Source of the DNA: Collinsella intestinalis DSM 13280
Lineage (GTDB): Bacteria; Actinomycetota; Coriobacteriia; Coriobacteriales; Coriobacteriaceae
DNA: 64,000 bases
Direction: 5' to 3'
NCBI RefSeq assembly: GCF_000156175.1
Contig: NZ_GG692710.1
Location: 589,961-653,960, forward strand
The position numbers and the translations under genes were made by a program. The notes below the pieces were generated by a model that worked only from the letters and a program-made list of their open reading frames with translations, ran no database searches and was not told the DNA's origin. How positions within the stretch are numbered: the stretch's first letter is position 1; every line of letters starts with the position of its first letter. Of this stretch, positions 40,898 through 50,499 are shown one piece after another.

Positions 40898-42355
40898 ATG
40901 TCCGATTCAACTCCAAATCCCACCGTCCAAGACGCGCCGCACAAGCATGGCATCAGCCTCATGGGGCTCATCGCGCTCGTCATCAGCTCGGCAATCGGCT
41001 CGGGCGTGTTCGCACTCTCCACTGATGTCTCGGCCGCCGCGGCTCCCGGACCCGCGCTCATTGCCTGGCTCATCACCGGAATCGGCTTCATGGGCCTCGC
41101 CACCACCTTTGGACGCCTCTCCATCGTCAAACCCGAACTCGACGGTATCGTGGCTTACGCCCATGCGGGATTTGGCCCGTTCGTCGGATTCATCTCCGGA
41201 TGGGGTTACTGGCTCTCGATTTGGATCGGCAACGTGGCGTTCGGCGTCATGCTCGTAACCGCCATCGGATATTTCTATCCTCCGTTCGCGGGCAACCTCA
41301 CCATTCCGGGCGTGGTTTTCATCTCTCTCCTGAACTGGGCGATCGTGCTGCTCGTCAACCGCGGCGTGGAGCAGGCGAGCACGCTCAACGCCATCGTCAT
41401 GGTCTGCAAACTCGTGCCCATCTTCTCGTTCATCATCGCAATGGTCTTCGTCTTCGATTTCGACGTGTTCACTGCGGACTTTTGGGGCAACGTCGCAAAC
41501 AACCTCTACGGCACATCATATACAAACGTAAACGGCACCGTGGTGGGTGCGCCCGGGCCCATTCCCCGGCAGATCGTCAACTGCCTCATGGTTATGATGT
41601 GGGTCTTCGTGGGCATGGAGGGCGCAAGCGTGCTGGGCCACCGCGCCGAACGCAAGTCCGATGTGAGCCGCGCCAGCATCCTGGGATGCACGATACTCGT
41701 GGCGATTTACGTCGCGGCATCTATCCTGCCCTACGGCTATCTCACCCGTGAGGAGCTCATGGCGCTCGGCTCCCCGTCCATGCCCTACATCTTCGCGCGC
41801 GTCGTGGGACCTTGGGGCGGTGCGTTCATCTCCGCAGGCCTGATCATCTCCATTTTTGGCGCCTGGCTCTCCTTCACCATGTTGGCGTCCGAGGCGCTGT
41901 GCGGTATGGCGCAGATGAAGTTGCTGCCCCGTGCGTTCTCTCATCTAAACGCATACAGCGCGCCCACGGCCTGCCTGTTCACCACGGGCGCCATGGTTCA
42001 ACTCCTCACCATCGTGATGATGTTCTCCAGCGAGGCATACCAACTGGCTTACTCGCTCTGCACGGCGGCGATCACTATCAGTTGGACGCTCGCCGCCGCA
42101 TATATGGTCAAGCTCGGAATTGAGCAGCGAAAGCGGGGACGGGCGGACTATCCCGAAGCCGTCGGAAACGCAGAGCATCCAAACTCCGAACGCGTCCGTG
42201 GAACCGATTTGGCGCTCGCTTCGTTCACGGTCGTGTTCCTCGTACTTGCCGTGGCACTTGCGGGCATCCAGCAACTCCTGTTGTGCTGCATTGCCTACGT
42301 CCCTGGCATCTTCTTCTACAAGAAAGCCCAACGCGAGCGAGAAATGTTGCAGTAA
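40898..42355 (+). CDS. APC family amino acid permease/antiporter (ArcD-like)
   Basis: 485 residues with about 12 hydrophobic segments. The N-terminal motif LIALVISSAIGSGVFAL and the fifth-helix region resemble the arginine/ornithine antiporter branch of the APC superfamily. No arcA, arcB or arcC genes are nearby, so the substrate could be another basic or small amino acid. ATG 40898 has AAGG at correct distance; a TTG at 40847 would add 17 residues. It is a single gene. Confidence 0.85.
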   Translation: MSDSTPNPTVQDAPHKHGISLMGLIALVISSAIGSGVFALSTDVSAAAAPGPALIAWLITGIGFMGLATTFGRLSIVKPELDGIVAYAHAGFGPFVGFISGWGYWLSIWIGNVAFGVMLVTAIGYFYPPFAGNLTIPGVVFISLLNWAIVLLVNRGVEQASTLNAIVMVCKLVPIFSFIIAMVFVFDFDVFTADFWGNVANNLYGTSYTNVNGTVVGAPGPIPRQIVNCLMVMMWVFVGMEGASVLGHRAERKSDVSRASILGCTILVAIYVAASILPYGYLTREELMALGSPSMPYIFARVVGPWGGAFISAGLIISIFGAWLSFTMLASEALCGMAQMKLLPRAFSHLNAYSAPTACLFTTGAMVQLLTIVMMFSSEAYQLAYSLCTAAITISWTLAAAYMVKLGIEQRKRGRADYPEAVGNAEHPNSERVRGTDLALASFTVVFLVLAVALAGIQQLLLCCIAYVPGIFFYKKAQREREMLQ

Positions 42356-42582
42356 ATCTCGCTTCGGACGACATCAAGTACATCCAGCTACCGCGCGACC
42401 TGCGGGAATGGCGACTGAACCTCTCTCGGTATTCGACCACTCGCCGATTCACTGCAACATATCTCACGGTTACGCCAGCTTGGCCGAAATGCAGGCATAC
42501 AATCACCCGAAATCGGATAGGATAACCGTATATTCGTGTGCGCCGCAGCATAGGGCGCACCATTCTCAATGGGAGGCAACCA

Positions 42583-43140
42583 ATGAGCTTTTTCTCCAGT
42601 ATCACCAGTGTGTTCCACAGCACCGAGAACACCGAGACCCCCGTTTCCGCCACGTTCGCATCCCGAAAGGACACGGTCTACGCGCCCATCTCCGGCATGC
42701 TCGTCGACCAGAAGGAAATCAACGACGAGGTCATCTCCCAGGGCCTGCTCGGCAAGGGCTACGGCATCCTGCCCGTCGGCAACGTCGTGTACGCCCCGGT
42801 GTCCGGCCGCGTCGACGTGGTGACCGTCACCAACCACGCCATCGGCATCCTGTCCGAAACGGGTGCCAAGGTTCTCATCCACGTCGGCTTGGACACCATC
42901 GACATGGATGGCAAGGGCTTCATCCGCTATGTCGAGGCGGGCGATATCGTCTCCGCCGGTCAGCCCATCCTCTCCTTTGACGACGAGGCCATCAAGGCCG
43001 CCGGCCATGACGACGTCGTGACCTGCGTGGTGAGCAACCCCCAGGAGCTGGACGAGGTCCACGCGATCGGTTCCTCCAGCACCCTGCTCGGCGGGCGCCC
43101 GCTCGTGAAGGTCGGCGATCCGCTGATCGTCACCAAGTAA
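42583..43140 (+). CDS. PTS glucose-type IIA component
   Basis: 185-residue soluble EIIA of the glucose/sucrose class (crr-like). The phosphorylated histidine is His100 in KVLIHVGLDTIDMDG, with the partner histidine expected in NHAIGI. A stand-alone IIA accepts phosphate from HPr and passes it to IIBC permeases encoded elsewhere. The N-terminal 30 residues are a variable linker. ATG 42583 has GGGAGGC. The 227-base upstream gap shows no gene. A strong terminator follows at 43183. Confidence 0.92.
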   Translation: MSFFSSITSVFHSTENTETPVSATFASRKDTVYAPISGMLVDQKEINDEVISQGLLGKGYGILPVGNVVYAPVSGRVDVVTVTNHAIGILSETGAKVLIHVGLDTIDMDGKGFIRYVEAGDIVSAGQPILSFDDEAIKAAGHDDVVTCVVSNPQELDEVHAIGSSSTLLGGRPLVKVGDPLIVTK

Positions 43141-43182
43141 AACGCTGAGCACGTCAATCGAGCTCAGCCGCACATGACGCAA

Positions 43183-43219
43183 AATCCCGGAAGTCCACAA
43201 GCCTTCCGGGATTTTTTTT
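43183..43219. terminator. Bidirectional terminator, PTS IIA gene / ndpA
   Basis: The perfect 11-bp stem AATCCCGGAAG / CTTCCGGGATT is followed by eight T on the plus strand and by TTTT on the minus strand. Confidence 0.9.
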
Positions 43220-43262
43220 CATGAGAAGGAACGATACCGCCTACAGAACCAAGCCACACGGC

Positions 43263-44267
43263 CTATCGGTTCTCGATACTGCCGATGTTCCTCAACTCGA
43301 TCGAGATCAACCCGTTGGGCTCATTGACGAATTGCACGTAGTCGGTGTCTTTGAGCATCTCCGCGGGGAAGCTGATCTCGATACCGGTGTCGGTGCGGAT
43401 CTTGTGGTTGCGCACGGGCGCGCGCTCCACCACGGCGCGCTCCACCGCCACGCGTTCGGGCAGGCGCTCCTCGCGCACGCGCTCCTCGACGCGCTCCTTG
43501 AGCACGGGCTCGTCCTCGAAGATGTCCTCGGCGATATCCCAGGGAGCGATCTCCTCATCAACCTCGACCTTCTCGGCCACCGCGGCTTTGGCCTTGGCAA
43601 GCGCCACAGCCGTGTTGGCGCCGTGCTCCTCGGCAACCTCCTCGACAATGCGCGTCACGGCCTCGATGACCTCCTTGCCCGAGACGCCGCTTTCGCACTG
43701 GAGCAAGCCGTCGGGAATGATGAAGGTGTCCTCGCCCATGATCTTGCGCTTCTTGTCCACATAGAACGCCTCCATGGAGCTCGCGCGCACGAGCGCGTAG
43801 GAGCTGACCTTTTGCGAGGGCCCCGGCAGGATGGCGTAGCGCTTCGCGATGTCGTTGCGGACCTCGCCCGCCTCGCGCGCCACCTCGTGCATGAAGGCGG
43901 TGCGGCTCGCCATGAGCAGCACGGCGAACCAACGCACGTCATCATCATCGTCGAAGTCCGCAACGAGGATGTCGGTGGACTCCATTTTGTCCGCTTTGGC
44001 GAGCTCGGCCGCGAAGAACTCCGCGATCTGCTGCGACAGGTCCACGAACTCGCGATCGCCAAAGAAATACCCCTTGAGCTCGCCGGCGAAGGCGCTCTCT
44101 TCGGAGAACGCCGCACGTCGATTGTCCACACTCGTGCGGGCTCGACGCAGATGCGAACTCACAAACGAGTGGACGGCACGGGTATCGAAGTCGAGCTCGC
44201 GCTCGCTCATGACGTTCACGGCGGAATCGAAATCGAGAATATGCAGGATGGCGTGGTTGATCTTCAC
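43263..44267 (-). CDS. Nucleoid-associated protein NdpA (YejK family)
   Basis: 334 residues matching the NdpA/YejK family from the N-terminal KINHAILHILDF to the C-terminal DTGIEISFPAEML and YVQFVNEPNG. The family is found on nucleoids, but its mode of action is poorly defined. The open frame extends far upstream, but GTG 44267 has AGGAG at ideal spacing and gives the family start, so the longer version is rejected. It has an acidic and Glu-rich central region at about 215-275. Confidence 0.85.
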   Translation of the reverse strand: MKINHAILHILDFDSAVNVMSERELDFDTRAVHSFVSSHLRRARTSVDNRRAAFSEESAFAGELKGYFFGDREFVDLSQQIAEFFAAELAKADKMESTDILVADFDDDDDVRWFAVLLMASRTAFMHEVAREAGEVRNDIAKRYAILPGPSQKVSSYALVRASSMEAFYVDKKRKIMGEDTFIIPDGLLQCESGVSGKEVIEAVTRIVEEVAEEHGANTAVALAKAKAAVAEKVEVDEEIAPWDIAEDIFEDEPVLKERVEERVREERLPERVAVERAVVERAPVRNHKIRTDTGIEISFPAEMLKDTDYVQFVNEPNGLISIELRNIGSIENR

Positions 44268-44438
44268 TGACAGGCTCCTTTGATGCGCTTGAACCTGGCC
44301 ATTATACCCGCGGGAAAGCGGCGGGCGGGCGGCGGGGCACGGTGACAAAGTCACAGACTTGCCGAGAGCGGGCGCGTAAGGTGTAAGACGAACAGCAAGG
44401 CGGGCGATACGGCCCGCGCACCGACGAAAGGCCCCGCC

Positions 44439-44762
44439 ATGTCCATCTTCTCCAGCATCTTCGGCCCCGGCTTCGACGAGCTCGCCGCCCAGGCGCGCGA
44501 GACGCCCGGCAGCATCATGATCGATGTCCGCACCCCGGATGAGTACCGCGACGGTCACATCGAGGGTGCCATGAGCATCCCGCTGGTCTCCATCCCCGCA
44601 ACCGCCGCCAAACGCCTGCCCGACAAGAATGCGCCCATCTTCGCCTACTGCCTCTCCGGCGCCCGCAGTGCACAAGCGGTGCGCGAACTCGAGCGCCAGG
44701 GGTATACCAATGTCGTGAACATGGGCGGCATCGGCCGTTGGTCCGGTCCGCTAGTTCGCTAA
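44439..44762 (+). CDS. Single-domain rhodanese-like sulfurtransferase
   Basis: 107 residues, one rhodanese domain. The active loop is AYCLSGARS with Cys71; the fold begins at IMIDVRTPDEYRDGHI and ends at MGGIGRW. Such proteins carry sulfane sulfur as persulfide. It lies 54 bases before the CoA-disulfide-reductase/rhodanese fusion gene, and both are likely cotranscribed and act on persulfides or low-molecular-weight disulfides. Confidence 0.9.
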   Translation: MSIFSSIFGPGFDELAAQARETPGSIMIDVRTPDEYRDGHIEGAMSIPLVSIPATAAKRLPDKNAPIFAYCLSGARSAQAVRELERQGYTNVVNMGGIGRWSGPLVR

Positions 44763-44816
44763 CGAACCGCCTCGACGACCCCCATCCGCATGGACCTCAC
44801 CGAAAGGAACCCAATC

Positions 44817-46514
44817 ATGAAAGTCATCATCGTCGGCGGCGTCGCCGGAGGAGCGACCGCCGCGGCCCGTCTGCGCCGGCTGGATGAGAGCGCCGAAATC
44901 ATCATGATCGAGCGTTCCGGATACGTAAGCTACGCCAACTGCGGCCTGCCCTACTACATCGGCGGGACCATCACCGATCGCTCCAAACTCACGTTGCAAA
45001 CACCGCAGAGCTTCCGCAACCGCTTCGACGTCGATGCCCGCGTGCGCCAGGAGGTCGTCGCCATCGACCGCGCCGCCCGCACCGTCACCGTGCGTCGCCT
45101 GGACGACGGCACCGAGTACGTCGAGAGCTACGACAAGCTGATCTTGTCCCCCGGCGCCCGCCCCGTGACGCCCGACCTTCCCGGCATCGATGCCGGGCGC
45201 CTGTTCACGCTGCGCACCGTCGAGGATACCTACGCAGTCGCCGACTTCATCGACCGCGAGCAGCCGCGGCGCGCCACCGTCGTGGGCGCCGGCTTCATCG
45301 GCCTCGAAATGGCCGAGAACCTGCGTGAGCGGGGCCTTGAAGTCACGGTCGTGCAGCGAGGCGAGCACGTCATGCCCGTTTTTGACGCAGACATGGCCTC
45401 ACTGCTCCACAACCATCTCCGCGAGCACAGCATCGAGCTGCTGCTCAAAGCCAACGTCACCGGCTTTGAGGAAACATCGAACGCGATCTTTACCACCCTC
45501 GCAGATGGGCGCGTCCTCGAAAGCGACCTCGTCATGCTCTCCATCGGCGTGGCGCCCGAATCGACCCTCGCCCGCGAGGCCGGCCTCGAGCTCGGCATGC
45601 GCGGATCCATCAAGGTCGATGCCACCATGCGCACGAGCGATCCGGATATCTACGCCGTTGGCGATGCCGTCGAGGTCACCAACGTAGTGACCGGCTCCCC
45701 CGCCCTGATTGCACTCGCCGGTCCCGCCAACAAGCAGGGCCGCATCGCCGCAGACAACATCTGCGGCCGCGAGAGTAAGTTCGGAGGATCCCAAGGCTCT
45801 TCCGTCCTCAAGTTGTTCGAGCTCGATGCCGCCTCCACCGGCCTCACCCTCACCGCGGCTCGCGCCGCGGGAATCGACGCCGAAGCGGTGATTCTCTCCC
45901 CCGCCAATCACGCCACCTACTACCCCGGTGCCGAGACCATGACCCTCAAGGTCGTCTTCGAACGCGGGACCGGGCGTATCCTGGGCGGGCAGGCCATCGG
46001 ACGCGGCGGCGTGGACAAGCGCATCGACGTGCTCGCCGTGGCCATCCGCACCCGCATGACCGCCGCCGACCTCACCGAACTCGACCTCGCCTACGCCCCT
46101 CCGTATTCCTCTGCCAAAGACCCGGTGAACATGGCTGGCTTTATGATCGAGAACATCCTCGATGGCCTGGTCGACCAGGTCACGTGGGGCGAGGCGCTCG
46201 AGCTCGTCACCGAAGACGGCGACGCGATTCTACTCGATACGCGCACCGCCGGCGAGCATGCGCGCGGTGCGATCGAGGGCGCACTGCACATCCCGGTTGA
46301 TGAGCTCCGCGAACACCTCGACGAGCTACCCCGCGACAAGTGCCTGCTCATGTTCTGCGCAAGCGGCCTGCGCAGCTATGTGGCCTGCCGCATCCTCTCT
46401 CAGCACGGTTTTGCCTGCGCCAACGTCTCCGGAGGCTACGGCTTCCACTCGCAGGTGATGCGTGGCTGCACCGTGTCCCACACCTGCGTGGGCGATTGCG
46501 GCCTGCCCGTCTAG
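44817..46514 (+). CDS. CoA-disulfide reductase-like flavoprotein fused to rhodanese
   Basis: 565 residues. Residues 1-445 form an FAD/NAD(P) disulfide oxidoreductase of the CoADR group: FAD motif VGGVAGGATAA, single redox Cys42 in SYANCGLPYY, NAD(P) motif VGAGFIGLEMAE and a dimerisation domain ending in YAPPYSSAKDPVNMAG. Residues 460-555 are a rhodanese domain with Cys514 (MFCASGLRSY). CoADR-Rhd proteins reduce CoA-persulfides, polysulfides or disulfides. The short C-terminus holds extra cysteines (RGCTVSHTCVGDCG). ATG 44817 has GAAAGGAA. Confidence 0.92.
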   Translation: MKVIIVGGVAGGATAAARLRRLDESAEIIMIERSGYVSYANCGLPYYIGGTITDRSKLTLQTPQSFRNRFDVDARVRQEVVAIDRAARTVTVRRLDDGTEYVESYDKLILSPGARPVTPDLPGIDAGRLFTLRTVEDTYAVADFIDREQPRRATVVGAGFIGLEMAENLRERGLEVTVVQRGEHVMPVFDADMASLLHNHLREHSIELLLKANVTGFEETSNAIFTTLADGRVLESDLVMLSIGVAPESTLAREAGLELGMRGSIKVDATMRTSDPDIYAVGDAVEVTNVVTGSPALIALAGPANKQGRIAADNICGRESKFGGSQGSSVLKLFELDAASTGLTLTAARAAGIDAEAVILSPANHATYYPGAETMTLKVVFERGTGRILGGQAIGRGGVDKRIDVLAVAIRTRMTAADLTELDLAYAPPYSSAKDPVNMAGFMIENILDGLVDQVTWGEALELVTEDGDAILLDTRTAGEHARGAIEGALHIPVDELREHLDELPRDKCLLMFCASGLRSYVACRILSQHGFACANVSGGYGFHSQVMRGCTVSHTCVGDCGLPV

Positions 46515-46527
46515 AACACACGCTTCA

Positions 46528-46610
46528 ATTGGGGACAGGCACAAATTGAGACACCGCACCGATTGGCAGCCGAGCAGATGAGCATGTCTCAATTTGTGCC
46601 TGTCCCCAAT
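46528..46610. repeat. 83-bp inverted repeat with 25-bp perfect arms, GGGGACAGG type
   Basis: The arms ATTGGGGACAGGCACAAATT... (46528-46552) and the exact inverse (46586-46610) enclose 33 bases. It lies between convergent genes and has no T-run. The core GGGGACAG links it to the palindromes at 4166 and 23233. Confidence 0.85.
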
Positions 46611-46661
46611 CGATGCTCCACCGCCCCCGGGGATCGCACAATCGCACATGCACTGGGCAGT

Positions 46662-47891
46662 CTACTTCTGCTCCCCATGCCCCCGCTCGCCCGCACGCTT
46701 TTTGATTGCATCGATTGCCGGACTCGCCGTCTTGATCGAGTCGATGATGCCGCTCGCCGCGTCGGCGGCCCGCTCGACCGTCGCGGTCTTCACGAATGAC
46801 ACGATCACATCTTTGACGAATTGCTGCAGATCGTCGTCAAGCCCCTCGATGGCCTTGAGCATGAGCGGCACGTTCGTCTTGCGGTCGGCCATGATATCCG
46901 AGAAATGCGTGGCACCCGTCACTCCGATGACGTCGAACAAGGCGTCGACGAAGCGTCCTCGCTCGTCTAACGTGTATTTGTCCATCCACGCATCGAGAGT
47001 CGCGTTGAAGAAACGCGAAGAGGCCGTGTAGCCTTCGGCGCGCACGAACTCCGCCGCCCCAACGTCCACCATCCACAAAAACGGGTTGTGCTGGAACATC
47101 GAGATGCCGTCGCTCTCCACAATCGTCGGTTCAAAATCCGGTGCCTCCGAGAGCACCACTCCAATCATGGTCGACTTGGGCACCGTCTTCTCCATGATGG
47201 GCATGATGCGCCGATAGGGGTCGCCCGCGCAGAACTCGCGGTGAAATCCCGGCCCATCATGGGAGAAGACGCGCTTGATGCGCGCACGATGCTGTGGCAT
47301 GCACATCGCCGCGGCATAGACCGCAAGGTTACCGCCCTTTGAATGGCCACCCACATACAGCTCACCCGGCGTGCGAGCCGCCACTTCGTCCAGATATGCG
47401 GCTGCCTCCTCCTGCGCGGGCACGGGGCTCAGATAGGTCATGTTGAAATCTTCCTTCCAACCCACGACGGTGGAATCCGTACCGCGAAACGCGATGTAGG
47501 ATGTGCCGTCGGGCAGACGGAAGGTCATGGCGGCAAATTGCTCCTCGCCCACCTTATCCGTTCGGAATCGAAGATCGCACAGGCGGCAGGTACGAAACCG
47601 CGGGCTCGCGCATACCGCAAACAGCAAATCGCGACTACCCTGCTCATCCCAGCTCGAACCGAACATGCCCTCGAAATCCTCCGCACGCAACAGCTCGTGC
47701 AGCGCGATGCCGCGCACGGTGCATGCGCGCGTGAGCTCCGGCCCGATATGCACGTAGGAGAGCCAGGAGAACACGAGGCTGTCGACGGCGCAAAGCGGCC
47801 GTTCGTCGAACGTGTCCATGCGCTCGCGAACGTATTCCAAGAAGTTCCCAGCGGGCTTGGCCTTCAGCGGTAATCTCCCCTTCTCATCCAT
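46662..47891 (-). CDS. DUF2974 (Mbeg1-like) lipase-fold protein
   Basis: 409 residues with an alpha/beta-hydrolase core. The nucleophile elbow is GGHSKGGNLA in the ELYVGGHSKGGNLAVYAA segment, and a class-3-lipase-like strand (TSYIAFRGTDSTVVGWKEDF) lies before it. The DUF2974 family is common in Firmicutes and Coriobacteria and has no assigned substrate. No signal peptide is present, so the enzyme is intracellular. ATG 47891 follows GAGG. Confidence 0.82.
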   Translation of the reverse strand: MDEKGRLPLKAKPAGNFLEYVRERMDTFDERPLCAVDSLVFSWLSYVHIGPELTRACTVRGIALHELLRAEDFEGMFGSSWDEQGSRDLLFAVCASPRFRTCRLCDLRFRTDKVGEEQFAAMTFRLPDGTSYIAFRGTDSTVVGWKEDFNMTYLSPVPAQEEAAAYLDEVAARTPGELYVGGHSKGGNLAVYAAAMCMPQHRARIKRVFSHDGPGFHREFCAGDPYRRIMPIMEKTVPKSTMIGVVLSEAPDFEPTIVESDGISMFQHNPFLWMVDVGAAEFVRAEGYTASSRFFNATLDAWMDKYTLDERGRFVDALFDVIGVTGATHFSDIMADRKTNVPLMLKAIEGLDDDLQQFVKDVIVSFVKTATVERAADAASGIIDSIKTASPAIDAIKKRAGERGHGEQK

Positions 47892-48029
47892 AGCGCCTCA
47901 ACCCCTTTCACCGATCTCGCATTTGGACCATTCTATCCCCTTGGTCGTACGCAAAAGACGCTCGTAGCCGGAGGCCATCGCGGCCACCGCGAGCGGTTTG
48001 CGAGACCCCAGCCCGATCGGCAAAGGAAA

Positions 48030-48055
48030 CCCCCGGCCCATGTGCGGACCGGGGG
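48030..48055 (-). terminator. Terminator after the L-lactate dehydrogenase gene
   Basis: The stem CCCCCGG / CCGGGGG with a 12-base loop is followed on the minus strand by TTTCCTTT. It lies 50 bases after the stop. Confidence 0.65.
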
Positions 48056-48104
48056 CGAAACAAAGCGGAGCGCAGCGAAGTACCCGCCGTGTTGGCGTCG
48101 ATGA

Positions 48105-49055
48105 CTAGTCGTTCAGACCGGCCTCGTCGACGATGGCCTTGAGGGCCGCAGCGGACTTCTGGAACTCGGCGTTCTCCTCCTCGGACAGAGAGACGGGCAC
48201 GCGCGTAACCACGCCGTTGCGACCGACGACGGTCGGCACGGAGATGCACAGGTCGTTCAGGCCGTACTCGCCCACCATGAGGCTGGAAACGGGCAGGACG
48301 CAATCCTCATCACGCATGATGGCGGTGCAGATGCGGCGGACGGACATGGCGATGCCGTAGTAGGTGGCGCGCTTCTTCTCGATGATCTCGTAAGCGCTGT
48401 TCTTCACCTCGTCGGCGATACGGCGCTCGGACTCCTCGTGGTTATAGTGGCCGTGCAGCTCACAGTAGGTGGACAGCGGCACGCCGGCAACCGTGGCGCT
48501 GGACCACGCGGCGACCTCGGAGTCGCCGTGCTCGCCCACGATGTAGGCATGGACGTCGCGAGGGTCGACATCGAGGTGCTCGCCGAGCATGTACTTGAGG
48601 CGGGCGGTGTCCAGCACGGTGCCGGAGCCGATGACCTGGCCCTCGGGCAGGCCGCTCATCTTGATGGCGGCATACGTGAGGACGTCGACCGGGTTGGAGA
48701 CGATGAGCAGGATGCCGTTGAAGCCGCTCTCGCGGATCTGCGGGATGATGCTGCCGAAGATGGAAATGTTCTTGTTCACGAGGTCGAGACGGGTCTCGCC
48801 GGGCTTCTGGGCGGCGCCGGCGGTGACCACGATCACGGCGGCGTCGGAGACGTCGGAGTAATCACCGGCATAGATCTTCATGGGATTGCCAAAGGACACG
48901 CCGTGCGCGATGTCGAGGGCCTCGCCCTCGGCGCGAGCGCGATCGACGTCGATCAGGACCATCTCGGAGAACAGGCCGCTCTGCATGAGCGCGAAAGCCG
49001 AGGAGGAACCGACGAAGCCGCAACCGACGACGGCAACCTTGCGATCGTTCACCAT
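48105..49055 (-). CDS. ldh: L-lactate dehydrogenase
   Basis: 316-residue NAD-dependent enzyme reducing pyruvate to L-lactate. The Rossmann motif GCGFVGSSSA, substrate-binding GETRLDLV, NPVDVLTYAA and the catalytic histidine in VGEHGDSEVAAW are present. Gln in the GAAQKPGETR region marks LDH over malate dehydrogenase, where an Arg is expected. ATG 49055 has AAGGAAG; an upstream in-frame start lacks a site. Codon use is strongly biased, fitting a main fermentation enzyme. Confidence 0.95.
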   Translation of the reverse strand: MVNDRKVAVVGCGFVGSSSAFALMQSGLFSEMVLIDVDRARAEGEALDIAHGVSFGNPMKIYAGDYSDVSDAAVIVVTAGAAQKPGETRLDLVNKNISIFGSIIPQIRESGFNGILLIVSNPVDVLTYAAIKMSGLPEGQVIGSGTVLDTARLKYMLGEHLDVDPRDVHAYIVGEHGDSEVAAWSSATVAGVPLSTYCELHGHYNHEESERRIADEVKNSAYEIIEKKRATYYGIAMSVRRICTAIMRDEDCVLPVSSLMVGEYGLNDLCISVPTVVGRNGVVTRVPVSLSEEENAEFQKSAAALKAIVDEAGLND

Positions 49056-49196
49056 GTTTACTCTTCCTTTCCCCCATCGCATCGATGGGCGATACAGTCT
49101 GCCCGTTTTGGACAGGCCACGGGATATTCGGCATCGTTCGCCGAATTATCCTTGTGTTTAGGCGTGAACTCGATTATAGAACAATCCCTCGCAAGG

Positions 49197-50363
49197 CTAG
49201 CCCAAAATACCCGCTTCTTCGATTGCGGAAACGGCGCGCTCAAGCCCCTCGGGAGGCAGCACGAGCGCCATGCGGACATATCCCTCGCCATGGGGGCCGA
49301 AACTCGCTCCCGGGGTCACGATAACGCCGGCCTTCTCCATGAGCTCCTCGCAGAACGCCATCGAATCGATTCGGCCGCCGGGCAGCTTCACCCACACGAA
49401 CATGGAACCGTGCGCGTTCGGGCGCTCCCAGCCCAAACGCTCAAGACCGTCGCACAGGGCGTCGCGGCGCTCCTGGTACCTAAGGCGCTGCGCCTCGACC
49501 TCCTCGAGCGGGCCCTCGAGCGCGGCAATCGCCGCCTTCTGGATGGGCATGAACATGCCGAAGTCGATCTGACTGCGCAGCTTGGTGAAAGCGGCGACCA
49601 CGTCAGGGCGTCCCACCAGAAAACCGATGCGCGCGCCCGTGACGTTGAAGGACTTGGAGAGGGAGAAGAACTCGACGCCCACCTCGAGCGCACCGGGGTG
49701 CGCCAGGAACGTACCGCCGGCGGGACCGTCGAACACGATGTCGGAATAGGCGTTGTCGTGCACGATGAGCAGGTCGTGCTCACGGGCGAACGCGATGATC
49801 TCGTCGTACAGGGCGTCGTTACCCACCGATCCCACGGGGTTGGCGGGAAGCGACACGATCATGTACTTGGCGCGGTCGGCAATCTCGGGATCGATGCCGG
49901 CGACATACGGTAGGAAATCGTGCTCGGCGTCGAGCGGGTAATACGCGAGCTCGGCGTCGGCGATCTTGGCACCCGCCTCGAAGACGGGGTAACACGGATC
50001 GGGCACGAGGATCGTGTCACCAGGATTCAACAGCGCCAGGCCCAAGTGACCGACGCCCTCCTGAGTGCCGTTGCAAGAAGCGACCATGTCGGGCGTGATT
50101 CCCGCGACACCAAAGCGGCGCTCGTAGTAATCGCAAACAGCCTGCTTGAGCTCGGGCAGGTCGCGTAGCGAGTACTTCCACATCTGCGGGTCCTGGGCGG
50201 CCTGCGTGAGAGCCTCGACCACGTGCGGGTACGGCGTGAAGTCGGGGGTGCCCACGGACAGGTTGTAGATGGTACGGCCCTGCTCCTCAAGCGCGACGCG
50301 ACGGGCGTTTAGGGACGAGAAGACCTCGGCGCCGAAGCGGTCGAGGCGATGAGAAAACTGCAT
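49197..50363 (-). CDS. Class I/II aminotransferase
   Basis: 388-residue fold-type I PLP enzyme. The lysine that binds PLP is in FFSLSKSFNVTGARIGF, and NPVGSVGNDALYDEI and DNAYSDIVFDG are the cofactor pocket. Overall similarity is to the LL-diaminopimelate/alanine-type aminotransferases (the DapL/PatA-like group), but the amino donor and acceptor cannot be decided. ATG 50363 has AAAGGAA. Its start lies 55 bases after the fruK terminator. Confidence 0.88.
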   Translation of the reverse strand: MQFSHRLDRFGAEVFSSLNARRVALEEQGRTIYNLSVGTPDFTPYPHVVEALTQAAQDPQMWKYSLRDLPELKQAVCDYYERRFGVAGITPDMVASCNGTQEGVGHLGLALLNPGDTILVPDPCYPVFEAGAKIADAELAYYPLDAEHDFLPYVAGIDPEIADRAKYMIVSLPANPVGSVGNDALYDEIIAFAREHDLLIVHDNAYSDIVFDGPAGGTFLAHPGALEVGVEFFSLSKSFNVTGARIGFLVGRPDVVAAFTKLRSQIDFGMFMPIQKAAIAALEGPLEEVEAQRLRYQERRDALCDGLERLGWERPNAHGSMFVWVKLPGGRIDSMAFCEELMEKAGVIVTPGASFGPHGEGYVRMALVLPPEGLERAVSAIEEAGILG

Positions 50364-50418
50364 GGGCTGTTCCTTTCTCACAGATGGCGTCGGACATGGC
50401 GGATTCGCTCGTATGAGA

Positions 50419-50439
50419 AAAGGGGCCGAAAGCCCCTTT
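50419..50439 (-). terminator. Terminator after fruK
   Basis: The stem AAAGGGGC / GCCCCTTT with a 5-base loop is followed by TTTTC on the minus strand, 61 bases after the fruK stop. Confidence 0.75.
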
Positions 50440-50499
50440 CCCCTTTGACTATACGCCATGTATCTCGCCGAAACCACGGTCGTCCGGCGACGGGAGTCC

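Noticed and set aside
43263-44675. Longer 470-residue form of the NdpA gene
   Set aside because: The added N-terminus is the antisense of the rhodanese gene and has no family similarity. GTG 44267 has a proper ribosome site.
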